The position numbers and the translations under genes were made by a program. The notes beneath the pieces were generated by a model. It was not told where the DNA came from. It did not search any database and saw only the letters and a list, made by a program, of their open reading frames with translations. Positions 23,573-32,489 of a DNA stretch of 64,000 nt are shown here, piece after piece (the stretch's first letter is position 1; the number at the start of each line of letters is the position of its first letter). This DNA is from Amycolatopsis tolypomycina (GTDB lineage: Bacteria > Actinomycetota > Actinomycetes > Mycobacteriales > Pseudonocardiaceae): the NCBI RefSeq assembly GCF_900105945.1, contig NZ_FNSO01000004.1, positions 6,080,001 to 6,144,000 on the forward strand. Reading direction: 5' to 3'.

Positions 23573-24518
23573 CCTGCTCGCCTGGCCCGCGGCGAAACCG
23601 TCGCGGGCCGGGCGCCCGGCCGCCACGCCGGTGCACCGGGCCCGGCTGAAGCGCAAGCTCAAGGAGAACGTCACCGCGTACGGCCTGCTGTGCGCCGCGC
23701 TCGTGGTGTTCGCGCTGTTCTCCTGGTACCCGATCGTGCGCGGGGTGCTGCTGAGCTTCCAGCAGGTCGACTTCGTCAACGCGCCGACGTGGGTCGGTTT
23801 CGACAACTTCACGCGGCTGTTCGAAGACCCGCTCTTCGGCGTCGCCTGGCGCAACACCCTGCTGTTCACCGGGCTCGCGCTGGTCTTCGGCTTCGCCGTC
23901 CCGTTCCTCACCGCGGTGCTGCTGAACGAACTCCGCCACGCGAAGGCGTTCTTCCGGCTCGCCGTCTACCTGCCGGTGATGCTGCCGCCGGTGGTGACGG
24001 CGCTGATGTGGAAGTGGTTCTACGACCCCGGGCCCGGCCTGTTCAACTCCGCGCTCGGCGCAGTGGGCCTGCCCGGCGGCCAGTGGCTCGACTCCTCCAC
24101 CACCGCCATGCTGTCCCTGGTCTTCGTCTCGACGTGGGCCAACATGGGCAGCACCACGCTCATCTACCTCGCCGCGCTCGGCACCATCCCCGGCGAGCTG
24201 TACGAAGCCGCCGAACTCGACGGTGCCGGGCTGTGGAAACGCCTGCGGCACGTGACGTTCCCGCAGACGCGCTTCGTCCTGCTGGTGCTCCTGCTGCTGC
24301 AGGTCGTCGCAACCATGCAGGTGTTCACCGAGCCGTACGTGATGACCGGCGGCGGCCCGGACGACTCGACGGTGACCGTGCTCCTGCTGCTCTACCGCTA
24401 CGCCTTCGTCTACAACGACTTCGGCTCGGCGAGCGCGATGAGCCTGCTGCTGTTCGTGGCGCTCGGCGTGTTCTCGGCGTGGTACGTCCGGCTGACGCGG
24501 AAGGCGGACCAGGTATGA
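23550..24518 (+). CDS. Sugar ABC transporter permease, MalF-type
   Basis: Inner-membrane permease of 322 residues with six predicted membrane segments. The EAA loop that contacts the ATPase is visible as ELYEAAELDGAGLWKRLRHVTFP. GTG 23550 lies inside the end of the binding-protein gene, after GAAGG. GTG 23631 is a weaker alternative without an RBS. A long basic N-terminal tail precedes the first membrane helix. Its stop overlaps the second permease (ATGA). It pairs with the next gene to form the import channel. Confidence 0.93.
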   Translation: MSSPRSSSLLAWPAAKPSRAGRPAATPVHRARLKRKLKENVTAYGLLCAALVVFALFSWYPIVRGVLLSFQQVDFVNAPTWVGFDNFTRLFEDPLFGVAWRNTLLFTGLALVFGFAVPFLTAVLLNELRHAKAFFRLAVYLPVMLPPVVTALMWKWFYDPGPGLFNSALGAVGLPGGQWLDSSTTAMLSLVFVSTWANMGSTTLIYLAALGTIPGELYEAAELDGAGLWKRLRHVTFPQTRFVLLVLLLLQVVATMQVFTEPYVMTGGGPDDSTVTVLLLLYRYAFVYNDFGSASAMSLLLFVALGVFSAWYVRLTRKADQV

Positions 24519-25384
24519 GAACCCTCGTCTCCCCCGGCGCGCTGCGCAGCCCGCGCGGCAGGCTCGTCTACGGCGTCGTCTTCGCCTGCACGCTCCTGAT
24601 CTTCATCCTCGCCTTCCTGTTCCCGCTCTACTGGGCGGTCACGGGCGCGATGAAGTCCCCGCAGGAACTCGCCGCGACGCCGGCGACGCTCGTCCCGCAC
24701 GAGTGGCACCCGGAAACCTTCGCCGACGCCTGGGACCAGCTCAGCCTGGGCAAGTACTTCCTCAACACGCTGGTCGTCGCCGGTGGCGCGTGGCTGGCGC
24801 AGCTGGCCATCGACGTCCCGGCCGCGTTCGCGTTGTCGAAGCTGCGGCCGAAGTTCGGCAACGTCGTGCTCGGGCTGATGCTGGCCACGCTGATGCTGCC
24901 GGCCACGGCGTTGCTCGTCCCGACCTACGTGACGGTGACGGACCTGCCGCTGCTGCACCTCAACCTGATCAACTCGCCGGCCGCGGTCTGGCTGCCCGCG
25001 GCGGCGAACGCGTTCAACATCTACCTGCTGAAGCGGTTCTTCGACCAGATCCCGGACGAGCTGATCGAGGCCGCGCGCCTCGACGGCGCCGGGCCGGTGC
25101 GCACGCTCTGGAAGATCATCCTGCCGATCTCGCGGCCGATCCTGGCCGTGGTGTCGATCCTCGCGGTGGTCACCGCGTGGAAGGACTTCATCTGGCCGCT
25201 GCTGGTGTTCCCGGACACCGGGAAGCAGACGCTCTCGGTGATGCTGCAGCGGGTGGCGATCGACATGCCGCTCAACGTGCTCGTCGCCGGGATGGTGCTG
25301 GCCAGCCTGCCGATGGTGGCGCTGTTCCTCGCCTTCCAGCGGCAGATCCTCGCCGGGCTGACCGCCGGCTCCATCAAGGGCTGA
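24515..25384 (+). CDS. Sugar ABC transporter permease, MalG-type
   Basis: Second half of the import channel, 289 residues, six membrane helices. The EAA motif reads ELIEAARLDGAGPVRTLWKIILP. It starts at ATG 24515 within the stop of the first permease, so the two are translationally coupled. The GH13 gene follows after 30 bp. Substrate inferred from operon context as for the binding protein. Confidence 0.93.
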   Translation: MRTLVSPGALRSPRGRLVYGVVFACTLLIFILAFLFPLYWAVTGAMKSPQELAATPATLVPHEWHPETFADAWDQLSLGKYFLNTLVVAGGAWLAQLAIDVPAAFALSKLRPKFGNVVLGLMLATLMLPATALLVPTYVTVTDLPLLHLNLINSPAAVWLPAAANAFNIYLLKRFFDQIPDELIEAARLDGAGPVRTLWKIILPISRPILAVVSILAVVTAWKDFIWPLLVFPDTGKQTLSVMLQRVAIDMPLNVLVAGMVLASLPMVALFLAFQRQILAGLTAGSIKG

Positions 25385-25414
25385 CTTCCCAAACGACTCA
25401 GGAGGGGCACTTTC

Positions 25415-26986
25415 GTGACCGACAAGACCGGCTGGTGGCGGAGCGCGGCCATTTACCAGGTGTACATCCGCAGCTTCGCGGACGGCAACGGCGACGGCGT
25501 CGGCGACCTCGCCGGCGTCCGCGCCCGGCTCGACCACCTGGCCGACCTGGGGATCGACGCGATCTGGTTCACGCCGTGGTACCCGTCCCCGATGGACGAC
25601 GGCGGCTACGACGTCGCCGACTTCCGCGACATCGAACCGCTCTTCGGTACGCTCGCCGAGGCCGAGGAGCTGATCGACGAGGCCCACGCCCGCGGCATCC
25701 GGGTCATCATCGACATCGTCCCGAACCACTGCTCCGACGAGCACCGCTGGTTCCAGGCCGCGCTCGAAGCCGGCCCGGGTTCGCCGGAGCGGCAGCGGTT
25801 CTGGTTCCGGCCCGGCCGCGGCCCGGACGGCAGCGAGCCGCCGAACAACTGGAAGTCGCGCTTCGGCGGGCCCGCGTGGACCCGCGTCCCGGACGGCGAG
25901 TGGTACCTGCACCTCTACAGCTCCCGCCAGCCCGACTTCAACTGGGACAACCCGGAGATCCGCACGGAGTTCGAGGACGTGCTGCGCTTCTGGTTCGACC
26001 GCGGCGTGGACGGCTTCCGCATCGACGTCGCCGACGGCCTGGTCAAGGACCCGCACCTGCCGGACGTCGACGACGGCGACGAGACGCCGTTCTCCGACCA
26101 GGAAGGGCTGCACGAGATCTACCGGTCGTGGCGCAAGATCGCCGACAGCTACGGCGGCGAGCGCGTGCTGGTCGGCGAGATGTGGCTGCCGGACATGGCA
26201 CGGGCCGCGCGCTACCTGCGCCGCGACGAGCTGCATTCGGCGTTCAACTTCGACTTCCTGGTCTGCCCGTGGGACAGCGAGCGGTTCCGCGACGTCATTT
26301 CCCGCACGCTCAAGGCACACGACGAGGTCGGCGCCCCGGCGGCGTGGGTGCTGTCGAACCACGACGTCACCCGCCACGTGACGCGCTACGGCCGCGAGGG
26401 CGACACGGGCTTCAGCTTCGCGGACCGCCTGCACTCGGCCCCGGTGGACCTCGCGGTGGGCACCCGGCGCGCGCGGGCGGCGGCGCTGCTGACGCTGGCC
26501 CTGCCCGGCGGCCTGTACGTCTACCAGGGCGAGGAGCTGGGGTTGTGGGAGGTCCTGGACATCCCGGACGAGCTGCGCCAGGACCCGGTGTTCGCCCGCA
26601 CCCACGGCACCGACCCGGGCCGGGACGGCTGCCGGGTGCCGATCCCGTGGTCGGGTTCGGCGCCGCCGTTCGGGTTCGGCACCGGCGGCGCGTGGCTGCC
26701 GCAGCCGGCCGCGTGGAAGGACTACACGGCCGAGGTGGAGGCGGCGGACCCGGCGTCGATGCTGTCGCTGTACCGCAACGGCCTGCGGCTGCGGCGGGAA
26801 CTGCCGAGCGGCCCGCTCGAATGGCTCCCGCTGGGCGAGGGTGTACTGGCGTTCCGCCGGGGGTTCACGTTCGCACTGAACTTCTCGCCCGAGCCGGTGC
26901 CGCTGCCCGAGGGCGAGATCCTGCTGGCCAGCGGGCCGGTCGGGGGTGAGCTGCCGACCGACACCGCTGTCTGGCTGAAGTCCTAA
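25415..26986 (+). CDS. GH13 alpha-glucosidase
   Basis: Intracellular alpha-glucosidase (oligo-1,6-glucosidase/trehalase-like group), 523 residues, no signal peptide. GH13 motifs are complete: DIVPNHCSDEH, GFRIDVADG with nucleophile Asp204, VGEMWL with acid/base Glu255, and SNHDVTRH with Asp317. The N-terminal AAIYQVYIRSFADGNGDGVGDLAG is typical. It would split the imported disaccharide to glucose. GTG 25415 follows GGAGGGG. The stop overlaps by 3 nt the stop of the convergent LVIVD gene. No terminator is seen between them. Confidence 0.95.
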   Translation: MTDKTGWWRSAAIYQVYIRSFADGNGDGVGDLAGVRARLDHLADLGIDAIWFTPWYPSPMDDGGYDVADFRDIEPLFGTLAEAEELIDEAHARGIRVIIDIVPNHCSDEHRWFQAALEAGPGSPERQRFWFRPGRGPDGSEPPNNWKSRFGGPAWTRVPDGEWYLHLYSSRQPDFNWDNPEIRTEFEDVLRFWFDRGVDGFRIDVADGLVKDPHLPDVDDGDETPFSDQEGLHEIYRSWRKIADSYGGERVLVGEMWLPDMARAARYLRRDELHSAFNFDFLVCPWDSERFRDVISRTLKAHDEVGAPAAWVLSNHDVTRHVTRYGREGDTGFSFADRLHSAPVDLAVGTRRARAAALLTLALPGGLYVYQGEELGLWEVLDIPDELRQDPVFARTHGTDPGRDGCRVPIPWSGSAPPFGFGTGGAWLPQPAAWKDYTAEVEAADPASMLSLYRNGLRLRRELPSGPLEWLPLGEGVLAFRRGFTFALNFSPEPVPLPEGEILLASGPVGGELPTDTAVWLKS

Positions 26987-28314
26987 CGGGTGAGCTGCAG
27001 GACGTCTACGCCGCGGGTGTTGTCCGCGACGTAGACGTACTTCCCGTGGAAGTACGGCGCCCACGCGCTCGCGTCGGCCGGGCGGTAGTAGGCGATCTGG
27101 CGCGGGTTCGTCGGGTCGCTGACGTCGAGGAACCGGGTGCCCTGCGCGTAGAACGACTGCACCAGGACCTTGCCGCGGACGTCGAAGTAGTGCGCGGAGC
27201 AGTCGTCCGACGCCGGGTCGCTGCCCTCCTGGCCGTTGACGCTCCACGTGCCGACGCTCGGCAGGCGGAAGGGCTGCGAAGGCGTCGAACGCCAGCCTTC
27301 GCCGTGGTAGGAGCCCTTCAGCGACGAGATCGTCAGGACGCCGTCGCCCGCGCAGCCGTCGACGAAGTTCTCCTCCGTCGCGTAGATCAGGTCCTGGCCG
27401 CGCCAAGCGCCGTCGCCGATGCGGTGGCCGGCCGGGTGGAAGCTGTTGTGCATGAACCGCGAGGGCGCGGCCGTCTCGGCGATGCCGCCGCCCGCGTACG
27501 GGATCGGCTCGTGCGCGGTCGCCCGGCGGACCTTGTTCGTCAGCGGGTCGCGGTGGATCCCGGAAGTCCAGTAGCCGCGGACACCGCCGCGGCCGGACAC
27601 CCAGGCCACGCCGTCGGCGTCGACCTGCACGTCGTGCACGTAGTCGGTCTTGCCGTCGTTGCGGGCCAGCTCGATCGGCTGCGGGTTGACCTTCGGGTGC
27701 CTCGGGTCGCGGATGTCGGTGACCCAGATCGGCCTGCCGCCCCAGTCGGCGGGCTGGTCGGCGGCCTTCGACGGGCCACCGGTCCAGAGGTAGCGGCAGC
27801 CGTCGACGCAGCTGGTGGTGTGCCCGGCCGGCACCTTCACGTAGCTGAGGATCGACGGCGCCTCCGGCTTCGAGACGTCGACGATGTAGATGCCGGACTC
27901 GCCGGTCGCCGTGGTGCCGCCGTAGGCGCGCGGGTCGCGGGAGAGGAACACCAGCTTGCGGTTCTGGTCGACCTCGGTGTCTTCGGTTTCCCACAGCCCG
28001 GGCAGGCTGACCTGCCCGACCAGCTTGGGCGCGGCCGGGTTCTTCAGGTCGTAGACCTTGAGCCCGAACTCGCCGGACACGGCCATGACGTCGCGGTGGC
28101 CGTAGTCGAGGAAGCCGATGGAGATGGCGCCGGCGGCGTCGGGCACGTTGCCGACGGCCTTGACGTTCTTGATCGCCCCGGGGTCGCCCGCCGTGCGGGT
28201 GGCCGGGGTCGCGGGCTTGTCGTCTTCACCGCAGGCCGCGGCCGGCAGCCCGGTCGCGACGAGCGTGGCGCCGACGGTGACGGCGGCGAAGCACGACCGC
28301 AACCAGGTGCGCAC
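26983..28314 (-). CDS. Secreted LVIVD-repeat (beta-propeller) protein
   Basis: Exported protein of 443 residues of unknown function. A signal sequence ends at LPAAACGED; the Cys could be lipidated, but the lipobox is poor. The mature part has repeated strands such as GLKVYDLKNPAAPKLVGQVSLPG, GIYIVDVSKPEAPSIL, PIWVTDIRDPRHPKV and TRFLDVSDPTNPRQI, the pattern of LVIVD repeats that build a propeller. GTG 28314 has GGGAGG six nt upstream and is preferred over ATG 28347. No catalytic residues are evident. It is divergent from the binding-protein gene at 28419. Confidence 0.85.
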   Translation of the reverse strand: MRTWLRSCFAAVTVGATLVATGLPAAACGEDDKPATPATRTAGDPGAIKNVKAVGNVPDAAGAISIGFLDYGHRDVMAVSGEFGLKVYDLKNPAAPKLVGQVSLPGLWETEDTEVDQNRKLVFLSRDPRAYGGTTATGESGIYIVDVSKPEAPSILSYVKVPAGHTTSCVDGCRYLWTGGPSKAADQPADWGGRPIWVTDIRDPRHPKVNPQPIELARNDGKTDYVHDVQVDADGVAWVSGRGGVRGYWTSGIHRDPLTNKVRRATAHEPIPYAGGGIAETAAPSRFMHNSFHPAGHRIGDGAWRGQDLIYATEENFVDGCAGDGVLTISSLKGSYHGEGWRSTPSQPFRLPSVGTWSVNGQEGSDPASDDCSAHYFDVRGKVLVQSFYAQGTRFLDVSDPTNPRQIAYYRPADASAWAPYFHGKYVYVADNTRGVDVLQLTR

Positions 28315-28418
28315 GCGAAACCTCCCAGAACGCTCCGAGCGTGACATCCCGAACGGTACGACGGAGATCAACCGGACACAACCGTCTTTCGTTGCCATCT
28401 TGCTGGTAGGAACTGCGC

Positions 28419-29864
28419 ATGCGCCTGTTCGTCCTGCTCGCCGCCGTGACCCTCGCCGTCTCGGGCTGTTCCGGTGCCGACCCCGCCCGGCCCGGTGTCC
28501 TGTCCGTCGGCATCCGGGAGCCCGCCACGCTGCTGCCGGCCGACCTCTCCGACCAGGCGGGCCGGCTGGTGACCGGAGCACTGTGGACACCGCTCGCCGA
28601 CTACGACGCGGCGTCCGGGAAGGTCACCCCGCGCGCGGCCGCGTCGATCGAAAGCACGGACCGGGTGCACTGGACGGTGAAGCTGCGGCCGGCGACGTTC
28701 CACGACGGCACCCCGGTCACCGCGCAGTCCTATGTGGACACATGGCAGGCGATCGCGGCGTCGCGCTGGGTGTCCTCCCCGGTGCTGACGAAGCTCCTGC
28801 GCGCCCGCGAGATCAAGGCGGCGGCGCCGGACACGATCGCGCTGACCCTCGACCGGCCGTCCGGCCAGGTGCCCGTGCTGCTCTCCGCACCGGGCCTGGT
28901 CCCGCTGCCGGCGTCGGTACTCGCCTCCCGGGACTGGAACGGCTTCGCGAAGGCACCGGTCGGCAACGGCCCGTACCGGCTCGACAGCGAGTGGAAACCC
29001 GGCTCGGGCGGCACGCTCAAGCGGGTCGGCGCGGGCAAGGCCGAGGAGATCGAACTGCGGGTCGGCGAGCCGGCCGCCCAGTACGACGCGGTCAAGGCGG
29101 GCACGCTCGATCTGGCGACCGAGGTCCCCGGTGCGCAGCACGAGGCGATGCACGGCGACTTCGCCGACCGCCACGCGACGTGGGCCCTGCCCGAGGCGGG
29201 CTACCTGGCGTTCCCGGTGACGAACCCGCGGTTCGCCGACGCGACGGTCCGCCACGGCTTCGCCCTCGGCGTCGACCGCGCGGCGCTGGAGGCAGGTCCG
29301 CTCGCCCACCAGGTCGACCCGGCCAAGGCGCTGCTGCCGCCCGCGGACGCGCCGGGCGAGCGTTCCGGCACCTGCCGCCCGTGCAGCTTCGACGCCGCGG
29401 CAGGCAAGGCCCTGCTGAAGCAGGCCGGCTTCCCCGGCGGCGCGACCGTCTACTTCGGACCGGGCGCGGAGGAGTGGACACGCACCCTGGTCGTCGGGCT
29501 GCACAAGGCACTGGACGTTTCCGTGACGGCACAGGCGGCCCCGCGCACGGACCGGCTCGACGGTCCGTCCACACTGGACGTCAAGCTGACCACGGGCAGC
29601 CCGGACGAGCTGCTGACCCAGCTGGCCACGGCCGCGGGGTACGCCGACGACACCTTCCGCCAGAACCTGTCGCTGGCCGACGCCGCGGCCACCCCGGAGG
29701 AGGCGGGCGAGCTGTACCGGCTGGCGGAGAACCAGCTGCTGCGCGACCTGCCGGTGGCCCCGCTGTGGTCGGGCCACGGGCACGCGGTCTGGGCACCCCG
29801 GGTCCACGACGTCACGGCGACGCCGTTCACCGGCCCGGTGCTGGCGGGGATTGGCGTCTCGTGA
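28419..29864 (+). CDS. Orphan family-5 (oligopeptide-type) substrate-binding lipoprotein
   Basis: Solute-binding lipoprotein of 481 residues. A short signal peptide ends in VSGC (Cys about 17). SBP_bac_5 features are present: VTGALWTPLADYD, KVTPRAAASIESTDRVHWTVKLR, FHDGTPVTAQSYVDTWQA, GNGPYRL. It would bind peptides, nickel or other small solutes outside the membrane. No Dpp/Opp permease or ATPase gene is nearby, and the next gene is a nucleotidyltransferase whose start overlaps this stop (GTGA). This is an unusual pairing. Confidence 0.88.
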   Translation: MRLFVLLAAVTLAVSGCSGADPARPGVLSVGIREPATLLPADLSDQAGRLVTGALWTPLADYDAASGKVTPRAAASIESTDRVHWTVKLRPATFHDGTPVTAQSYVDTWQAIAASRWVSSPVLTKLLRAREIKAAAPDTIALTLDRPSGQVPVLLSAPGLVPLPASVLASRDWNGFAKAPVGNGPYRLDSEWKPGSGGTLKRVGAGKAEEIELRVGEPAAQYDAVKAGTLDLATEVPGAQHEAMHGDFADRHATWALPEAGYLAFPVTNPRFADATVRHGFALGVDRAALEAGPLAHQVDPAKALLPPADAPGERSGTCRPCSFDAAAGKALLKQAGFPGGATVYFGPGAEEWTRTLVVGLHKALDVSVTAQAAPRTDRLDGPSTLDVKLTTGSPDELLTQLATAAGYADDTFRQNLSLADAAATPEEAGELYRLAENQLLRDLPVAPLWSGHGHAVWAPRVHDVTATPFTGPVLAGIGVS

Positions 29865-30433
29865 CCTGGGAGCCGGCGTCCCTGCCCGAGGTGGCCGAGC
29901 TGTTGGCGCAGGTCCGCGTGCCCTGGTGGATCGCCGGCGGGTACGCGATCGAGCTGGCGGTGGGCCGGGCGTTCCGGGAGCACTCCGACGTCGACGTCCT
30001 GCTGCTCCGGCGCGACCAGCGCGCGATCCAGGAGGCGCTGCCGTCGTGGGAGTGGTGGGCGGCGGACCCGCCGGGCACGCTGCGGCCCTGGGCACCCGGC
30101 GAGGTCCTGGGCGAAGACGTCGACGACGTGTGGTGCCGTCCGTCGCCGGCCACGCCCTGGCGGATCCAGTTCATGCTCGACAACGCCGAAGGCGACGAGT
30201 GGGTCTCCCGCCGGAACCCCGCGGTGCGCCGGGAAGTCGCGGCGCTGGGCGCGGTTTCCCGGGCGGGCATCCCGTACCTGGCCCCCGAGGTGCAGCTGTT
30301 CGCCAAGGCGCACCGCACCCGGCCCAAAGACGAGCTGGACTTCGCCGCCGCCTTGCCGGTGCTCGACGCGGCGCAACGGCGCTGGCTCGCCGAGGCCCTG
30401 GACGATGATCACCCCTGGCTCGGCCGCCTCTAG
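29861..30433 (+). CDS. Aminoglycoside/lincosamide-type nucleotidyltransferase-fold protein
   Basis: Small cytosolic protein of 190 residues with the ANT(2'')/Lin-like signature WWIAGGYAIELAVGRAFREHSDVDVLLLRRD, where the DVD pair would bind metal. The C-terminal YLAPEVQLFAKAHRTRPKDELDF matches the family. Members adenylylate antibiotics or, in other cases, have unknown substrates. GTG 29861 overlaps the binding-protein stop. The gene is convergent with the LysR gene and shares CTAG at the stops. Resistance activity is possible but unproven. Confidence 0.78.
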   Translation: MTWEPASLPEVAELLAQVRVPWWIAGGYAIELAVGRAFREHSDVDVLLLRRDQRAIQEALPSWEWWAADPPGTLRPWAPGEVLGEDVDDVWCRPSPATPWRIQFMLDNAEGDEWVSRRNPAVRREVAALGAVSRAGIPYLAPEVQLFAKAHRTRPKDELDFAAALPVLDAAQRRWLAEALDDDHPWLGRL

Positions 30434-31308
30434 ACGGTGGCGTGCTCCGCCAGCGTCTCGATGAACGCCGTGGTCAACGGATCGGGCGCCGCGCGGGTGT
30501 AGGCCGTCAGTGTCCGCCGGATCGGCGCGCTCGGCCGCAGCACCCGGCCGTCGAAGCGGGGCGGCAGGACGTTCGCCGGGACCAGTGCCGGGCCGAGGCC
30601 CGCCGCCGCGAGGATGGGCGCGGCCGCCGTCTGCTCGGTGCGGACCGCCGCGCGGGGCCGGAAGCCCGCCGCCGCGCACGCCGCGTCGACCAGCTCCGCC
30701 AAGCCGTTGCCGGGGGCGTAGTGCACCCAGGCGCAGCCCGCGAGCGTCGCCAGGTCGACCTCGCCCGTGCCGTCGTCCTCGCGGGCGCCGTCCGCGGGCA
30801 GCACGACGACGAACTCCTCGACGCCCAGGTCCCGCACCGGCCCCGCCCAGTCGCCGGGCCGCGGGCCGAGCGCGACGTCGGCCTCACCCGCGGCCATCGC
30901 GTCACGCAGCTCGTCGGCGTGCCGGAACTCGATCAGCCGGACGTCGACCTCGGGCCGGTCGCGCCGCCACACGCGCAGCGCGGGCGGCAGCACGCCGAGG
31001 CTGACCGAGTACACCGTGGCGACTTGCAGCTCGCCCGCGCTCGTGCCGGAGGCGAGCCGGGCCGCGCAGCGGGCGCGTTCGGCGTCGGCCAGCGCGGCGC
31101 GGGCGTGCGGCAGCATCGCCCGGCCCATCGGGGTGAGCCGGACGGCCCGCGGCAGCCGCTCCAGCAGCGGCCCGCCGAGGCTGCGCTCGAGGGCCCGCAT
31201 CTGGTGCGACAACGCCGGCTGCGTCACGTGCAGCTGCTCGGCGGCGCGGGTGAACGAGCCGGTGTCGACCACCGTGACCAGGTACTCGAGCTGCCGGAGA
31301 CTTGTCAT
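30430..31308 (-). CDS. LysR-family transcriptional regulator
   Basis: Regulator of 292 residues. The winged helix-turn-helix (LEYLVTVVDTGSFTRAAEQLHVTQPALSHQM) covers residues 5-65, and a type-2 periplasmic-binding fold follows (90-290). It is divergent from the PRISE-like reductase that starts 70 bp away, which is the usual arrangement of a LysR activator and its target. AT-rich DNA between them (TTATCGACATGGTGACAAG) probably holds both promoters. Confidence 0.93.
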   Translation of the reverse strand: MTSLRQLEYLVTVVDTGSFTRAAEQLHVTQPALSHQMRALERSLGGPLLERLPRAVRLTPMGRAMLPHARAALADAERARCAARLASGTSAGELQVATVYSVSLGVLPPALRVWRRDRPEVDVRLIEFRHADELRDAMAAGEADVALGPRPGDWAGPVRDLGVEEFVVVLPADGAREDDGTGEVDLATLAGCAWVHYAPGNGLAELVDAACAAAGFRPRAAVRTEQTAAAPILAAAGLGPALVPANVLPPRFDGRVLRPSAPIRRTLTAYTRAAPDPLTTAFIETLAEHATV

Positions 31309-31378
31309 GAACGCAGTTTATCGACATGGTGACAAGTAAGCCTTGGACTTATGCCGCGGGCTGCCGCAGCCTGGGGAC

Positions 31379-32386
31379 ATGGAACGCAAGACAGCCCTGG
31401 TCGCCGGGGCGAACGGGATCATCGGCCGCACGCTCACCGAGCACCTGCGCACGAACGGCTGGGACGTCACCGGTCTCTCCCAGCGAGGCGGCCCGGGATC
31501 GATCGCCGTCGACCTCCTCGACCCGGCCGACACGCGGGCGAAGCTCGCCCCGCTGGCCTCGGCGACGCACCTCTTCTACGCGGCGTACCAGGAGCGCCCG
31601 ACGTGGGCGGAACTGGTCGCCCCCAACCTCGCGATGCTCACGAACCTCGTCGATGCGGCCCCGCCCGGCCTCGAGCACGTCAGCCTGATGCAGGGCTACA
31701 AGGTCTACGGCGCGCACCTCGGCCCGTTCAAGACCCCGGCGCGGGAGACCGATGCCGGGCACATGCCGCCGGAGTTCAACGTCGACCAGCAGCAGTTCCT
31801 CGAGCGGCACGCGGGCGACTGGACGTGGTCCGCGATCCGGCCCTCCGTGGTCGGCGGCACCGCACTGGGCAACCCGATGAACCTGGCGCTGGTGATCGCG
31901 GTGTACGCGTCGATTTCGAAGGAACTCGGGCTGCCGCTGCGCTTCCCCGGCGCGCCGGGCGCGTACGACAGCCTGCTGGAGATGACCGACGCGGGCCTCC
32001 TGGCCTCGGCGACGGTCTGGGCGACGCGGCACCAGGGCGCGTTCAACATCGCGAACGGCGACCTGTTCCGCTGGCGCGAGCTCTGGCCGAAACTGGCGGC
32101 CTACTTCGACCTCGACGTCGCCCCGCCACTGCGGATGTCGCTGGCGGACGTCATGGCGGACAAAGGTCCACTGTGGACGTCGATGACGGCCGAGCACGGC
32201 CTTTCGGCGTCCTATGCGGACGTTTCGGCGTCATGGGCGTTCGGCGACTTCGTGTTCGGCTGGGACTACGACATGTTCGCGGACACGTCGAAGGCGCGCC
32301 GGGCGGGGTTCCACGAGTACGTCGAGACGGAGCGGATGTTCTACCGGCTGTTCGACGAGTTCCGGAAGGCGCGGGTGATCCCGTGA
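31379..32386 (+). CDS. Atypical SDR of the progesterone 5-beta-reductase/iridoid synthase (PRISE) type
   Basis: NADPH-dependent reductase-like protein of 335 residues. The Rossmann motif is VAGANGIIGRTL at the N-terminus. The family blocks SLMQGYKVYGAHLGPFK, with the catalytic Lys, and WSAIRPSVVGG are clear. PRISE enzymes reduce enone C=C bonds with a Lys and a Tyr in a FYY motif. Here that position reads EFNVDQQQFL, so the Tyr pair is missing and the reaction may differ. ATG 31379 is used; the frame upstream opens only at TTG. A 14-bp-arm terminator follows. Probably controlled by the divergent LysR protein. Confidence 0.82.
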   Translation: MERKTALVAGANGIIGRTLTEHLRTNGWDVTGLSQRGGPGSIAVDLLDPADTRAKLAPLASATHLFYAAYQERPTWAELVAPNLAMLTNLVDAAPPGLEHVSLMQGYKVYGAHLGPFKTPARETDAGHMPPEFNVDQQQFLERHAGDWTWSAIRPSVVGGTALGNPMNLALVIAVYASISKELGLPLRFPGAPGAYDSLLEMTDAGLLASATVWATRHQGAFNIANGDLFRWRELWPKLAAYFDLDVAPPLRMSLADVMADKGPLWTSMTAEHGLSASYADVSASWAFGDFVFGWDYDMFADTSKARRAGFHEYVETERMFYRLFDEFRKARVIP

Positions 32387-32402
32387 GCAGGGGCCCGTCG
32401 TC

Positions 32403-32443
32403 GTCCATGCCGGCACAGACCCCCTGACCGTGCCGGCATGGAC
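32403..32443. terminator. Bidirectional hairpin between SDR and AraC genes
   Basis: Perfect 14-bp arms (GTCCATGCCGGCAC and complement) with a 13-nt loop, between two convergent genes. Confidence 0.75.
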
Positions 32444-32489
32444 GCCCCCCGTGACGTCGTCCAGCGTACGGACGGCGGGCGAACGCCCG

